From the NCBI GenBank assembly GCA_016290095.1, contig JAEESU010000010.1, positions 62,001 through 126,000 on the forward strand: a stretch of 64,000 nucleotides of DNA, read 5' to 3'. Positions 42,816 through 51,312 of this stretch are shown in pieces. Both the position numbers and the translations under genes were made by a program. The notes under the pieces are model-generated. The model was not told the origin of the DNA. It ran no database searches and saw only the letters and a list, made by a program, of their open reading frames with translations. This DNA is from Clostridia bacterium. Its GTDB lineage: Bacteria; Bacillota; Clostridia; TANB77; CAG-508. Every line of letters begins with the position of its first letter. Positions within the stretch are counted from its first letter, which is position 1.

Positions 42816-44522
42816 ATGTTAGATTTTAAAGAAATAATTGCTGAAAAGATTTCTAAAATAACACAATTAGATATAAATGAATTAAAAAATTATATAGAAA
42901 TACCACCTAATAAAGATATGGGTGATTATTCTTTTCCATGTTTTAAACTTGCAAAAACATTGAGAAAAGCACCTCAGATAATAGCAGAAGAACTAAAATC
43001 ACAATTAAGTGTCGATGAAAATATAGAAAAAATTGAAATTGTTAATGGGTATCTAAATTTTTACATTAATAGAATTTCAATGACAAGAAGCGTATTAGAA
43101 GAATTTGAAAAGAAACAAGAGTTATTTGGTTCTAATGATTCTGGAGATGGAAAGACAGTATTAGTAGAATTTTCATCTCCTAATATAGCAAAACCATTTC
43201 ATATTGGACATCTAAGAACAACAGTTATTGGAGCTGCATTAAATAATATATATAAATATTTAGGATATAATACGGTTAGATTAAACCATTTAGGTGATTA
43301 TGGAACTCAATTTGGTAAAATGATTGAAGGATATAAAAAATGGGGCAACGAATATAACTTAGATGAAAATCCAATTGAACAACTTATGGATATTTATGTA
43401 AGAATTAATGAACTATGTAAAGAAGACGAAAATGTATTAGATGCATGTAGAAATAATTTTAAAATGCTAGAAGAGGGAGATTCTTATTGTGTAGAGTTGT
43501 GGAATAAGTTTAAAGATTTAAGTTTAAAAGAGTTCTGCAAGACTTATGATTTACTTGGAATAGAGTTTGATTCTTTAAATGGAGAAGCTTTTTACTCTGA
43601 CAAAATGCAAGAAGTAATAGATATTTTAAATACTCATGGAGTGTTGGTTGAATCAGAAGGTGCAAAAATAGTTGATTTAGAAGATAAAAAATTAGGCGTT
43701 TGCATGATTGAAAAATCAAATGGCTCTACTACATATGCTACAAGGGATTTGGCTGCTATTCTTTATAGAGCAAGAACATATAATTTTGATAAATGCCTAT
43801 ATGTAGTGGCTTATGAACAAAATCTTCATTTTAAACAAGTATTTGAAGTTGCAAAAAATTTACCAATTCCGGAAAAATGTAAAAATGGTTTAGAACATGT
43901 TTCATATGGAATGATAAGGCTATCTACTGGCAAAATGTCTACAAGAGAAGGAACAGTTGTAAAAGTAAATGAACTATTACAAGAGGCAATTGATAGAGTA
44001 TTAAAAGTTATAAAAGAAAAAGATCCTAATATGGAAAATAAAGAAGAAGAAGCTAAGAAAATTGGAATTGGAGCGGTAATATATAACAATTTATGTAGCA
44101 CAATTATTAAAGATCAAGTATTTGATTGGGATACAGCATTAAACTTTAATGGAGAAACTGGTCCTTATATTCAATATGTATATGTAAGAACAAAAAGTGT
44201 ACTTGAAAAAGCTGGATACCTTCCAAAGTTTGAAGAAGTGAACATTAATATTTTACAAGATGATGCAAGTCAAAGTGTTATAAATTCTCTATATAATTTT
44301 GAAAGTGTTTTAATGAATGTAGTTCAAAAAAATGATCCTTCATTTTTATCAAGATATTTAATAGAACTTGCTCAAAATTATAGTAATTTCTATAATGAGA
44401 ATAAAATAATAGATGATAATAAAGATATTCAAAATGCAAGAGTATATTTAACTTATGCTACAGGAAAAGTATTAAAAATTGGTGCAGGACTTCTTGGAAT
44501 AGAAATGCCAAATAGAATGTAA
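42816..44522 (+). CDS. argS: Arginyl-tRNA synthetase
   Basis: Class I synthetase charging tRNA-Arg. The 568-residue protein has the N-terminal additional domain (1-90), the HIGH motif at 129-132 (KPFHIGHLRTT), the KMSK-like GKMSTREG and the DALR-type anticodon-binding C-terminus ending IEMPNRM. It starts 4 bases after the VanZ gene. No T-box leader precedes it. A strong terminator follows. Confidence 0.96.
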   Translation: MLDFKEIIAEKISKITQLDINELKNYIEIPPNKDMGDYSFPCFKLAKTLRKAPQIIAEELKSQLSVDENIEKIEIVNGYLNFYINRISMTRSVLEEFEKKQELFGSNDSGDGKTVLVEFSSPNIAKPFHIGHLRTTVIGAALNNIYKYLGYNTVRLNHLGDYGTQFGKMIEGYKKWGNEYNLDENPIEQLMDIYVRINELCKEDENVLDACRNNFKMLEEGDSYCVELWNKFKDLSLKEFCKTYDLLGIEFDSLNGEAFYSDKMQEVIDILNTHGVLVESEGAKIVDLEDKKLGVCMIEKSNGSTTYATRDLAAILYRARTYNFDKCLYVVAYEQNLHFKQVFEVAKNLPIPEKCKNGLEHVSYGMIRLSTGKMSTREGTVVKVNELLQEAIDRVLKVIKEKDPNMENKEEEAKKIGIGAVIYNNLCSTIIKDQVFDWDTALNFNGETGPYIQYVYVRTKSVLEKAGYLPKFEEVNINILQDDASQSVINSLYNFESVLMNVVQKNDPSFLSRYLIELAQNYSNFYNENKIIDDNKDIQNARVYLTYATGKVLKIGAGLLGIEMPNRM

Positions 44523-44525
44523 TAT

Positions 44526-44560
44526 AAAAAGAATTTAGATATTGTGTCTAAATTCTTTTT
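44526..44560 (+). terminator. Terminator after argS
   Basis: 14-bp stem AAAAAGAATTTAGA/TCTAAATTCTTTTT with a 7-base loop. Confidence 0.9.
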
Positions 44561-44625
44561 AAGTTATAATAGTTTTAGATGTAATATTTTGTATTGGAAC
44601 TTATTCCACGAATTTTGTTTTAGAC

Positions 44626-44677
44626 CCAATAATATTATTGGTTTATTACATCACGAAGAGGGTGTAAAAGCCCTCTT
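44626..44677 (+). promoter_or_regulatory. Palindrome and hairpin ahead of the GNAT/Thg1-like gene
   Basis: CCAATAATATTATTGG (44626-44641) is a perfect 16-bp palindrome of operator type. A 7-bp hairpin AAGAGGG/CCCTCTT (44656-44662 and 44671-44677) follows, 22 bases before the start codon and without a T-run. Both could regulate the gene at 44700. No clear -35/-10 pair could be fixed here. Confidence 0.45.
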
Positions 44678-44699
44678 ATAAAATATAAAAGGATTTAAT

Positions 44700-45866
44700 A
44701 TGGAAGATTTTAGAATTATTAATTATGAAGAAAAATATTTTAATGAAACTATAAAATTTCTAAATGAAGTTGCTGTTAACGAATTTGGTTTTTATGATTG
44801 GAAAAATTATTTTGATACAGGTAGATTTCTACAATTAAATTCAAATAGAGATTATTTTGGAATTGCTTTAAATAATAATAATGAAGTTATTGCAACAATA
44901 GGATTAACTCAAGATTACGAATATAAAACTGCTAAATTACATAGCTTGTATGTTAGAAAAGAATATAGAAAAAATGGAATTGCATCGAGTTTATATAGCG
45001 CATGCGAAAATTTTGCCAAAGAAAATGATTATGATATTATAATTTTGCATACATATTTGGAATTTACAGAGGCAATAAAGTTTTATAAAAAAAGAGGATA
45101 TAAAATTAATAATGATATAGAAAGCCAAGATGGAATATGGTATTATAAAAATATTAATAGCAATATGGTTTGGAAAGATTATTTTTTAAATTTAAGAAAC
45201 AAGTATAGTATGAGAGTGAGTTCTAAAGAACCATTAGTTATTAATTTAGATGGAAAAAATATTACAAAAAGTGGTAAATTTAGTTTAGTTGATAATACTA
45301 ATTCTAATAGTTTCTTTGGAATAATGGAAAAAACTGTTCAATATTTTACAAAAAAATATAATTGTATTGCGATTTTTGGTACAGATGAAGTTAGTTTTAT
45401 ATTTGAAAAACCGTTATTATTAATAAATGATATTAATGATAAGTCTAATAAAAAGAATGATGAAATAATATCAATGTTTTCACAATACTTTTTTGACTAT
45501 TTTAATACATTAAATCAAATAGAAAAAGTATTTTGGCATGGAGAATGTTTTTCAATTCCTAATGGAAAAATAAATTCATATATAAAATATAAAGTAAGTT
45601 CTATTAAAAATGTTGTAACAACATATTTTTTAAAGAAAAATGGAGTTAAAAATGCAGGGAAAATCAAACTAGAAGAAAAAATAGAACAATGTAAGAAATA
45701 TGATTATTATGAAAGTAATTTAAAAGATATTATAGATGGTGTACTTTATTATAATGGAGATAGAATTGATATTAATGAATTTTTAAATGGTAATATGGTA
45801 GTTATAAGAAAAGAAGAAAATGGAAATACAACAAACGATTATATAGATTTGTCAAGTTGGAATTAG
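44700..45866 (+). CDS. GNAT acetyltransferase fused to a Thg1-like nucleotidyltransferase domain
   Basis: A 388-residue two-domain protein. Residues about 1-150 are a GNAT acetyltransferase: LHSLYVRKEYRKNGIASSLY with the acetyl-CoA loop RKNGIA (90-95) and FTEAIKFYKKRGYK. Residues about 158-350 follow the pattern of the Thg1/Thg1-like 3'-5' polymerases. WKDYFLNLRNKY is followed by VINLDGKNITK (D184-G185), IFGTDEVSFIFEK (D229-E230) and CFSIPNGKINSYIKYK. D184 and D229/E230 match the metal-binding carboxylates. The usual arginine before LDGK is asparagine, and the WRQxDAxRNS segment has diverged. I know of no such fusion. It would act on RNA ends or on a related nucleotidyl substrate. Single-gene unit. 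Confidence 0.72.
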   Translation: MEDFRIINYEEKYFNETIKFLNEVAVNEFGFYDWKNYFDTGRFLQLNSNRDYFGIALNNNNEVIATIGLTQDYEYKTAKLHSLYVRKEYRKNGIASSLYSACENFAKENDYDIIILHTYLEFTEAIKFYKKRGYKINNDIESQDGIWYYKNINSNMVWKDYFLNLRNKYSMRVSSKEPLVINLDGKNITKSGKFSLVDNTNSNSFFGIMEKTVQYFTKKYNCIAIFGTDEVSFIFEKPLLLINDINDKSNKKNDEIISMFSQYFFDYFNTLNQIEKVFWHGECFSIPNGKINSYIKYKVSSIKNVVTTYFLKKNGVKNAGKIKLEEKIEQCKKYDYYESNLKDIIDGVLYYNGDRIDINEFLNGNMVVIRKEENGNTTNDYIDLSSWN

Positions 45867-45868
45867 AG

Positions 45869-45897
45869 AAACTCCCAGTTTTAACTGGGAGTTTTTT
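45869..45897 (+). terminator. Terminator after the GNAT/Thg1-like gene
   Basis: 12-bp stem AAACTCCCAGTT/AACTGGGAGTTT, 2-base apex, six T's. Confidence 0.9.
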
Positions 45898-45954
45898 GCA
45901 ACTAATTAACATAAACTGAATATTATATAACAGGATATTTTTAAGGAGAAAATA

Positions 45955-46707
45955 ATGGATGTAATATTTGGTATATTAATGCCTTTTATTGGAACAGCGC
46001 TTGGTTCTGGAATGGTGTTTGTAATGAAAGATAAATTAAATGATAAGAGACAAAAAGTATTACTTGGTTTTGCTTCTGGAGTGATGATAGCAGCAGCGAT
46101 TTGGTCATTGATTTTACCATCCATTGAAATGTCAATTGGAATTTTTTCGTGGCTGCCTGCAACAATTGGATTTATTTTTGGAATACTTGGATTAATCATT
46201 ATAGATCCATTTATAGATAAAATAGAATCAAAATGGAAAAAAAATAAGAATTCTAATATATTAATGCTGATTATAGCAGTAACAATACACAATATTCCAG
46301 AAGGGATGGCAGTTGGAGTAGCTTTTGCTGGTGCATTAGCAACAAACTCATCGATTACAATGATTCAAGCAATAATTTTAGCTTTAGGCGTAGCAATACA
46401 AAATTTTCCAGAAGGTGCAATTATTTCAATGCCACTAAAGAATGAAGGAATGAGTAAGTTGAAAGCCTTTTTTATTGGAATATTATCTGGAATTGTAGAA
46501 CCGATTTTTGCGATATTTACACTTTTACTAATAACACTTGTAATTCCTTTTTTACCTTATTTTTTATCGTTTGCAGCAGGTGCGATGTTTTATGTTGTTA
46601 TTAATGAATTAATTCCAAAGATTAATAAGAAAGAGAATTATTTGGGTACAGTTGGATTTACTATAGGATTTCTAATTATGATGATTTTAGATGTATCATT
46701 AGGATAA
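45955..46707 (+). CDS. ZIP-family divalent metal transporter
   Basis: A 250-residue membrane protein with eight predicted helices. It has both metal-site helices of the GufA-type ZIP family: HNIPEGMAVGVAFAG in helix 4 and QNFPEGAIISMPL in helix 5. It would carry zinc or another divalent metal inward along its gradient. AAGGAGAA precedes ATG 45955. Single-gene unit; no metal-regulator site recognised. Confidence 0.93.
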   Translation: MDVIFGILMPFIGTALGSGMVFVMKDKLNDKRQKVLLGFASGVMIAAAIWSLILPSIEMSIGIFSWLPATIGFIFGILGLIIIDPFIDKIESKWKKNKNSNILMLIIAVTIHNIPEGMAVGVAFAGALATNSSITMIQAIILALGVAIQNFPEGAIISMPLKNEGMSKLKAFFIGILSGIVEPIFAIFTLLLITLVIPFLPYFLSFAAGAMFYVVINELIPKINKKENYLGTVGFTIGFLIMMILDVSLG

Positions 46708-46751
46708 TTTATGGTATAATTGTTTTTATAAAAATAGATTTAATTATGAAG

Positions 46752-46781
46752 TTGACATAAACTTGATTGCTATTGTATAAT
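46752..46781 (+). promoter_or_regulatory. Promoter of the TcdA-like gene
   Basis: TTGACA (46752-46757), 18-base spacer, TATAAT (46776-46781), 20 bases before the start codon. Confidence 0.75.
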
Positions 46782-46801
46782 ATCTCAAGTGGAAAGAGGT
46801 A

Positions 46802-47575
46802 ATGAAAGTGGATCAATTTTCAAGAACAGAATTAATAATAGGAAGAGAAGCAATAGAAAAATTAAATAGTTCAAAAGTTGCAGTATTTGGAATTGGAGGA
46901 GTAGGCTCATTTGTTGTTGAAGGATTGGCAAGAGCAGGAATTGGAAGCTTTATTTTAGTAGATGATGATAAAGTTTGTTTAACAAACATTAATAGACAAA
47001 TAATTGCGACACATAAGACAATTGGAAGACCAAAGGTTGAAGTTGCTAAAGAAAGAATTTTAGATATTAATCCTAATGCAAATGTGGAAATATATCAAGA
47101 GTTTTTTATGCCAGAAAGTAAGGAGATTCTAAATCAATCTATAGATTATATAGTTGATTGTGTTGATACTATAACAGCTAAGATAGAATTGGTGGTTAGA
47201 GCAAACAAACTTAATATTCCTATAATGTCAAGTATGGGAACAGGAAATAAGCTTGATCCTACAAAATTTGAAGTAACAGATATATATAAAACAACAATAT
47301 GCCCATTAGCAAAAGTTATGAGAAAAGAATTAAGGTCAAGAGGAATACCTAAACTAAAAGTAGTTTATTCTAAAGAAGAACCAATTAAATTAAAAGTGAA
47401 CAATGAAAACAGTTGTAAAACAAATTGTATATGTCCTCCTGGAACTAAGAGAAAGTGTACAGTTAGAAATCAAGTTCCTGGAAGTATATCGTTTGTTCCA
47501 TCTGTAGCTGGTTTGATTATTGCAGGAGAAGTAATTAAAGATATTATTGCAAAAAATACTACACAAAATCAATAA
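46802..47575 (+). CDS. tcdA: tRNA threonylcarbamoyladenosine dehydratase-like E1-family protein
   Basis: A 257-residue ThiF/MoeB/E1-like ATP-dependent enzyme of the TcdA (YgdL) type, which cyclises t6A at position 37 of tRNAs. It has the Rossmann motif VFGIGGVGSFV (GxGGVGS at 30-36), the adenylation segment NINRQI, VDCVDTITAKIELV, and the family-specific region TTICPLAKVMRKELRSRGI followed by a cysteine cluster (NSCKTNCICPPGTKRKC). That cluster is richer in cysteine than I expect of Escherichia TcdA. A related adenylyltransferase role cannot be excluded. Confidence 0.85.
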   Translation: MKVDQFSRTELIIGREAIEKLNSSKVAVFGIGGVGSFVVEGLARAGIGSFILVDDDKVCLTNINRQIIATHKTIGRPKVEVAKERILDINPNANVEIYQEFFMPESKEILNQSIDYIVDCVDTITAKIELVVRANKLNIPIMSSMGTGNKLDPTKFEVTDIYKTTICPLAKVMRKELRSRGIPKLKVVYSKEEPIKLKVNNENSCKTNCICPPGTKRKCTVRNQVPGSISFVPSVAGLIIAGEVIKDIIAKNTTQNQ

Positions 47576-47622
47576 AATATGTTAAAATACTATCGTATTA
47601 AATAAAAAGGGGGAATTTATAT

Positions 47623-48348
47623 ATGTCAGGACATAGCAAATGGCATAACATTGCAGCAAAAAAAGGAAAAGCTGATGCAGCAAGAGGAAAAGTGTTTACA
47701 AAATTAGGAAGAGAATTAATGATAGCAGTAAAACAAGGTGGACCTGATCCTGCTGGAAATTCAAAATTGAAAGATGTAATTAGTAAATGTAAAGCAAACA
47801 ACATGCCAAATGATACAATAAATAATGCAATAAAAAAAGCATCTGGAGCAGGAAATACAGCTAATTATGAAGAAATTACTTATGAAGGTTATGGACCAAG
47901 TGGTGTTGCTGTAATAGTTAATGCTTCAACAGACAATAAAAATAGAACAGCAGCTGATGTTAGACATGTATTTGATAAAGCAGGTGGAAATTTAGGAACT
48001 AATGGTTGTGTATCTTATATGTTTGAACAAAAAGGTGTTATAGTTATAGAAAAAGAAGAATGCAGTTTAAGTGAAGATGATTTAATGATGCTTGCAATAG
48101 AAGCAGGTGCTGAAGATTTCTCAGCAGAAGGAGAAGTATATGAAATAACTACTGCTCCATCTGATTTTACAGCTGTAACAGAAGAATTAAGCAAGAATAA
48201 TCTTACTTTCTTGGAAGCAGGAGTTCAAATGGTACCAAGCAATTATATAACTTTAGACGAAAAAGATTCTGAGAAAATGCAAAGATTAATTGATAATCTT
48301 GAAGATTTAGATGATGTATTAGAAGTATTCCACAATTGGGAGGAATAA
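47623..48348 (+). CDS. yebC: YebC/PmpR-family translation factor
   Basis: A 241-residue protein with the conserved start [22 protein letters not shown], the segment [16 protein letters not shown], and [13 protein letters not shown]. Members were long described as transcription regulators; recent work places some at the ribosome, easing stalls at difficult sequences. A GGGGG ribosome binding site precedes the start. It is followed 4 bases later by a GIY-YIG gene. Confidence 0.94.
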   Translation: MSGHSKWHNIAAKKGKADAARGKVFTKLGRELMIAVKQGGPDPAGNSKLKDVISKCKANNMPNDTINNAIKKASGAGNTANYEEITYEGYGPSGVAVIVNASTDNKNRTAADVRHVFDKAGGNLGTNGCVSYMFEQKGVIVIEKEECSLSEDDLMMLAIEAGAEDFSAEGEVYEITTAPSDFTAVTEELSKNNLTFLEAGVQMVPSNYITLDEKDSEKMQRLIDNLEDLDDVLEVFHNWEE

Positions 48349-48352
48349 ATAT

Positions 48353-48676
48353 ATGTATTATACATATATGTTAAGATGCGAAGATAATTCTATATATACA
48401 GGAATAGCTCAAGATATTAATAAAAGAATGAAAGAACATTTTTATAAAGATAAAAAATGTGCTAAATATACAGCTTCACACCAAGCTAAGAAATTAGAAG
48501 TTGTATGGGAAACTGAAAATAGAATACTTGCTTCTAAATTAGAATACAGACTTAAAACTTTGAAAAAATACGAAAAAGAAAAATTAATATTAGATAATAA
48601 ACTATTGGAAAAGTATTTTAATGAAAAAATAGATGTAAATCAATATAAACCAATAAAAATAGACTTAAAGTTTTAA
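48353..48676 (+). CDS. GIY-YIG nuclease-domain protein
   Basis: A 107-residue protein with a GIY-YIG domain of the UPF0213/YhbQ type: YYTYMLRCEDNSIYTGIAQDI (motif as TYMLRC...YTGIA), then the arginine in NKRMKEH and a glutamate in ASKLEYRLK. Single-domain proteins like this occur widely and have structure-selective or unknown nuclease roles. The gene end is read inside its own terminator stem. Confidence 0.9.
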   Translation: MYYTYMLRCEDNSIYTGIAQDINKRMKEHFYKDKKCAKYTASHQAKKLEVVWETENRILASKLEYRLKTLKKYEKEKLILDNKLLEKYFNEKIDVNQYKPIKIDLKF

Positions 48677-48691
48677 CTTTAAGTCTTTTTT
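48661..48691 (+). terminator. Terminator overlapping the GIY-YIG stop codon
   Basis: 12-bp stem AGACTTAAAGTT/AACTTTAAGTCT with the TAA stop at the apex, then six T's. Confidence 0.85.
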
Positions 48692-48747
48692 GTATAAAAA
48701 AATGAAATTGTAAAAAAATACTATAAAGATTTTATTAAGGAGAGATT

Positions 48748-49638
48748 ATGGATAATAGTATTTTTTTTAGAACTGATATGGCAGTTGAAAGAAGGGATAT
48801 ATATCGAAATGCTAATAGATTAGAAAATGAAATTAATGGTATTGAATGTGAAGAAGAAAATAAAAATGATATAAAAATTACAAGAGTAAAAATAACTAAT
48901 GAAGAAGGAGAAAAAGCAATTCAAAGAAAGAGAGGAAATTATGTTACAATAGATTTAAAAAAATTAAATAATATAACAGTAGAACAAGAGCAAGAAATAA
49001 TTAACAACTTTTCTAACGAGTTAAAAGTTATTATTGATAATCATATAAAAAAATATGATGAAATTTTGATTGTAGGACTTGGAAATGAATTTGCAACGCC
49101 AGATTCTTTAGGAGCAAAAGTTGTACAAAATATAGAGATTACAAGACATATTAAATTATATTTACCTGAAGCAATTGATAAAAATACAAGAAGTGTAAGT
49201 GCAATTACTCCGGGAGTTTTAGGAACAACAGGAATTGAAACAATAGAGATTGTTAAAGGTATTGTTGATAACATTAAACCAAAGCTAGTTATTGCTATTG
49301 ATAGTTTATGTTCAAAAAACATTGACAGAATTAATAAATCAATTCAAATTTCTGATACAGGAATTGTCCCTGGAGGAGGAGTAGGAAATAGGCAAGAAGA
49401 ATTATCTGAAGAAACTCTTGGAATACCTGTAATAGGTGTGGGAATTCCTACGGTGCTAGATGCAGCTACAATTGTGATAGATACTTTAAATAATTGTGAT
49501 ATAAAAGTTTCAGAAAGTGATATAGTAAATAAAATGAAACTAAATAATTTTAATTTTGTTGTTACTCCAAAAGAGATTGATTCTCTAATTGATAGTATGA
49601 CAAGTATTGTATCTGAAGGAATTAATATTAGTTTATAA
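48748..49638 (+). CDS. gpr: Spore germination protease GPR
   Basis: Aspartic-type protease that degrades small acid-soluble spore proteins during germination. The 296-residue protein has FFRTDMAVE near the N-terminus, VGLGNEFATPDSLGAK, AITPGVLGTTGIET, VIAIDSLCSKN and PGGGVGNRQEELSEETLGIPVIGVGIPTV (in parts). Bacillus GPR has about 370 residues; this one is shorter at the C-terminus. A weak sigma-G-like pair (GTATA at 48692, AATACTA at 48717) precedes it but the spacing is about 2 bases too long. Its presence is strong evidence for sporulation. Confidence 0.95.
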   Translation: MDNSIFFRTDMAVERRDIYRNANRLENEINGIECEEENKNDIKITRVKITNEEGEKAIQRKRGNYVTIDLKKLNNITVEQEQEIINNFSNELKVIIDNHIKKYDEILIVGLGNEFATPDSLGAKVVQNIEITRHIKLYLPEAIDKNTRSVSAITPGVLGTTGIETIEIVKGIVDNIKPKLVIAIDSLCSKNIDRINKSIQISDTGIVPGGGVGNRQEELSEETLGIPVIGVGIPTVLDAATIVIDTLNNCDIKVSESDIVNKMKLNNFNFVVTPKEIDSLIDSMTSIVSEGINISL

Positions 49639-49713
49639 ATTATTATTTTTCTCTTGTATTTTTTTAAAATTTAAGTTATGATTTTTATATACTTAAGTTG
49701 AAGGAGAATTGAT

Positions 49714-50196
49714 ATGAATAAGGTAGAGAAAATAATAATTATCGCAGTAGTAATTGCTTTATTAATAATACTAATATATTCTGTTTTGAATAAAGGAGAT
49801 AAATATGTTTATTATAGAACAAAGGCTGGTCAAGGAGCCAATGTATTAATTGAAGATGAAAAAACATTTAAGAAAACTGCTTCTAATACAGGAATTGGAT
49901 TAGAACTAGAAAAAGTTAATGATTTTTCTAAAGTAGAAATGGAAAGCGTTTTTAACGAAGAATATTTTACTACAAAAAAAGTTGCAGTTATATACACTTA
50001 TGAAGATACTTCCAAAACATATATGTATTCAGTTGATGATGTAAAATATGATAAAGAAAAAACATCAGCTACAATATACTATACAGATAAAGCAGGAGAG
50101 TATTTAGGACCTTTTAAGAATTCTTGGTATAATTGCATGTTAGTTGAATTAGAAGGAACTGTTACAGAAGTTTCGTTCGTAAAAAATCAAAAATAA
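49714..50196 (+). CDS. Unrecognised membrane-anchored protein
   Basis: A 160-residue protein with one N-terminal membrane helix (about 6-25) and a beta-rich outer or cytoplasmic domain of about 130 residues holding YYRTKAGQGANVLIEDE and TYEDTSKTYMYSVDDVKYD. I do not recognise the family. GGAGAA precedes the start. A weak promoter (TTGTAT at 49654, TATGAT at 49677, 17 apart) may drive it. It lies between the sporulation genes gpr and a ytxC-like gene, which suggests, but does not show, a role in spore formation. Confidence 0.7.
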   Translation: MNKVEKIIIIAVVIALLIILIYSVLNKGDKYVYYRTKAGQGANVLIEDEKTFKKTASNTGIGLELEKVNDFSKVEMESVFNEEYFTTKKVAVIYTYEDTSKTYMYSVDDVKYDKEKTSATIYYTDKAGEYLGPFKNSWYNCMLVELEGTVTEVSFVKNQK

Positions 50197-50212
50197 CATT
50201 AAAATAACATTT

Positions 50213-50244
50213 AGGAGTTTTGCAAATAGCAAAACTTCTTTTTT
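50213..50244 (+). terminator. Terminator before the ytxC-like gene
   Basis: 11-bp stem AGGAGTTTTGC/GCAAAACTTCT with one G-T pair, 5-base loop, T-run. Confidence 0.82.
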
Positions 50245-50315
50245 GTATAAAACAAACACATTAATGGGAAAATATGAATAATATAAAATATCAAATTTAT
50301 AAAAGAGGTAGATGA

Positions 50316-50810
50316 TTGAGAACAATTTGTATAAAAACCATTAGTGAAGACAAAATTGATTTTTTAATAAAAAAGCTAGAGAAACTACCAATTAATATAT
50401 ATATTTCTTATTATAGATTTAGAGTATATGATAATTTAATTATTCATTATCTTGAAAGTGAATATATAAATGAATTTTATGAAACTATATCAGTTGTTTT
50501 AAAGAAATTAATTGAGGTATTTTATGAAGAAAATTATTTGAAAAAGCAAATAGACAAAAACTATTTTTATCTAACAACAATTGAAAGGAAATATATCTTG
50601 GAAATTACTAAAAAAGTTTTGGAATTACCTGATGAAAAAATAGGATTTAAAAATGAACTATTAAAAGATACTATAAAAAAATATCTTTTGGAGAATAAAA
50701 AAATTATTATTGAGGGATTTGTTAATTTTCGCATAAAAGACTATAAAGAACTTTTAGAGAAAATAATTGAAGTATCTGTTTTTAGTTATTTGGATTTAAC
50801 AACACTATAA
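50316..50810 (+). CDS. YtxC-like sporulation protein, short form
   Basis: A 164-residue protein whose second half matches the YtxC family: KKIIIEGFVNFRIKDYKELLEKI and LDKNYFYLT-type helices before it (read here as IDKNYFYLTTIERKYI). YtxC proteins are usually about 280 residues; this one stops shortly after the conserved FRIKDY helix. The start is TTG 50316 after AAAAGAGG. A possible forespore promoter (GTATA near 50246 with GGAAAATATG downstream) is weak. Function unknown beyond its spread among spore formers. Confidence 0.72.
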   Translation: MRTICIKTISEDKIDFLIKKLEKLPINIYISYYRFRVYDNLIIHYLESEYINEFYETISVVLKKLIEVFYEENYLKKQIDKNYFYLTTIERKYILEITKKVLELPDEKIGFKNELLKDTIKKYLLENKKIIIEGFVNFRIKDYKELLEKIIEVSVFSYLDLTTL

Positions 50811-50871
50811 AATTTACTATTGAATAATAATAACAATTGTAGTAAAGTATAAGGAGAAAGAAGGTATATAT

Positions 50872-51312
50872 ATGTTAAAAGAAAAATTAATGGATGATTT
50901 AAAAATATCTATGAGAGAAAAAAATGAAGTTAGAAAAAATACTGTACAAATGGTAAGAGCAGCAATTCTTCAAATTGAAAAAGATAAAGGAATCACAGTT
51001 GATGATGATAAAATTATTGAAATAATTGCAAAAGAAGTTAAAGGAAAGAAAGATGCAATAATTGACTTTGAAAAAGGAGGAAGAGATGATTTAGTGAAAC
51101 AAACTAATGAAGAGATTAGTATTTTACAAGAATATCTTCCAAAACAATTAACAAAAGATGAGATTGAAGAAGTAGTGAAAGAAGTTATTGCTAATGTTGG
51201 AGCTACTTCTATGAAAGACATGGGAAATGTCATGAAAGAAGCGAAAACAAGAATAGGTGCGGGAGCAGATGGAAGAACAATAAATGAAGTAGTAAAGGAA
51301 CTTTTGAGCTAA
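50872..51312 (+). CDS. yqeY: YqeY/GatB-like domain protein
   Basis: A 146-residue protein of the YqeY family, related to the C-terminal tRNA-binding domain of GatB. It has MREKNEVRKNTVQMVRAAI, DLVKQTNEEISILQEYLPKQLT and MKDMGNVMKEAKTRIG. It may help tRNA-dependent amidation or recognise tRNA in another way. Its stop codon is immediately followed by the ATG of the next gene, so the two are translated together. Confidence 0.92.
   Translation: MLKEKLMDDLKISMREKNEVRKNTVQMVRAAILQIEKDKGITVDDDKIIEIIAKEVKGKKDAIIDFEKGGRDDLVKQTNEEISILQEYLPKQLTKDEIEEVVKEVIANVGATSMKDMGNVMKEAKTRIGAGADGRTINEVVKELLS

Noticed and set aside
44656..44677. Possible T-box antiterminator
   Set aside because: The AGGGTGGTACCGCG core and a following terminator are absent, and the downstream gene is not a synthetase or amino-acid gene.
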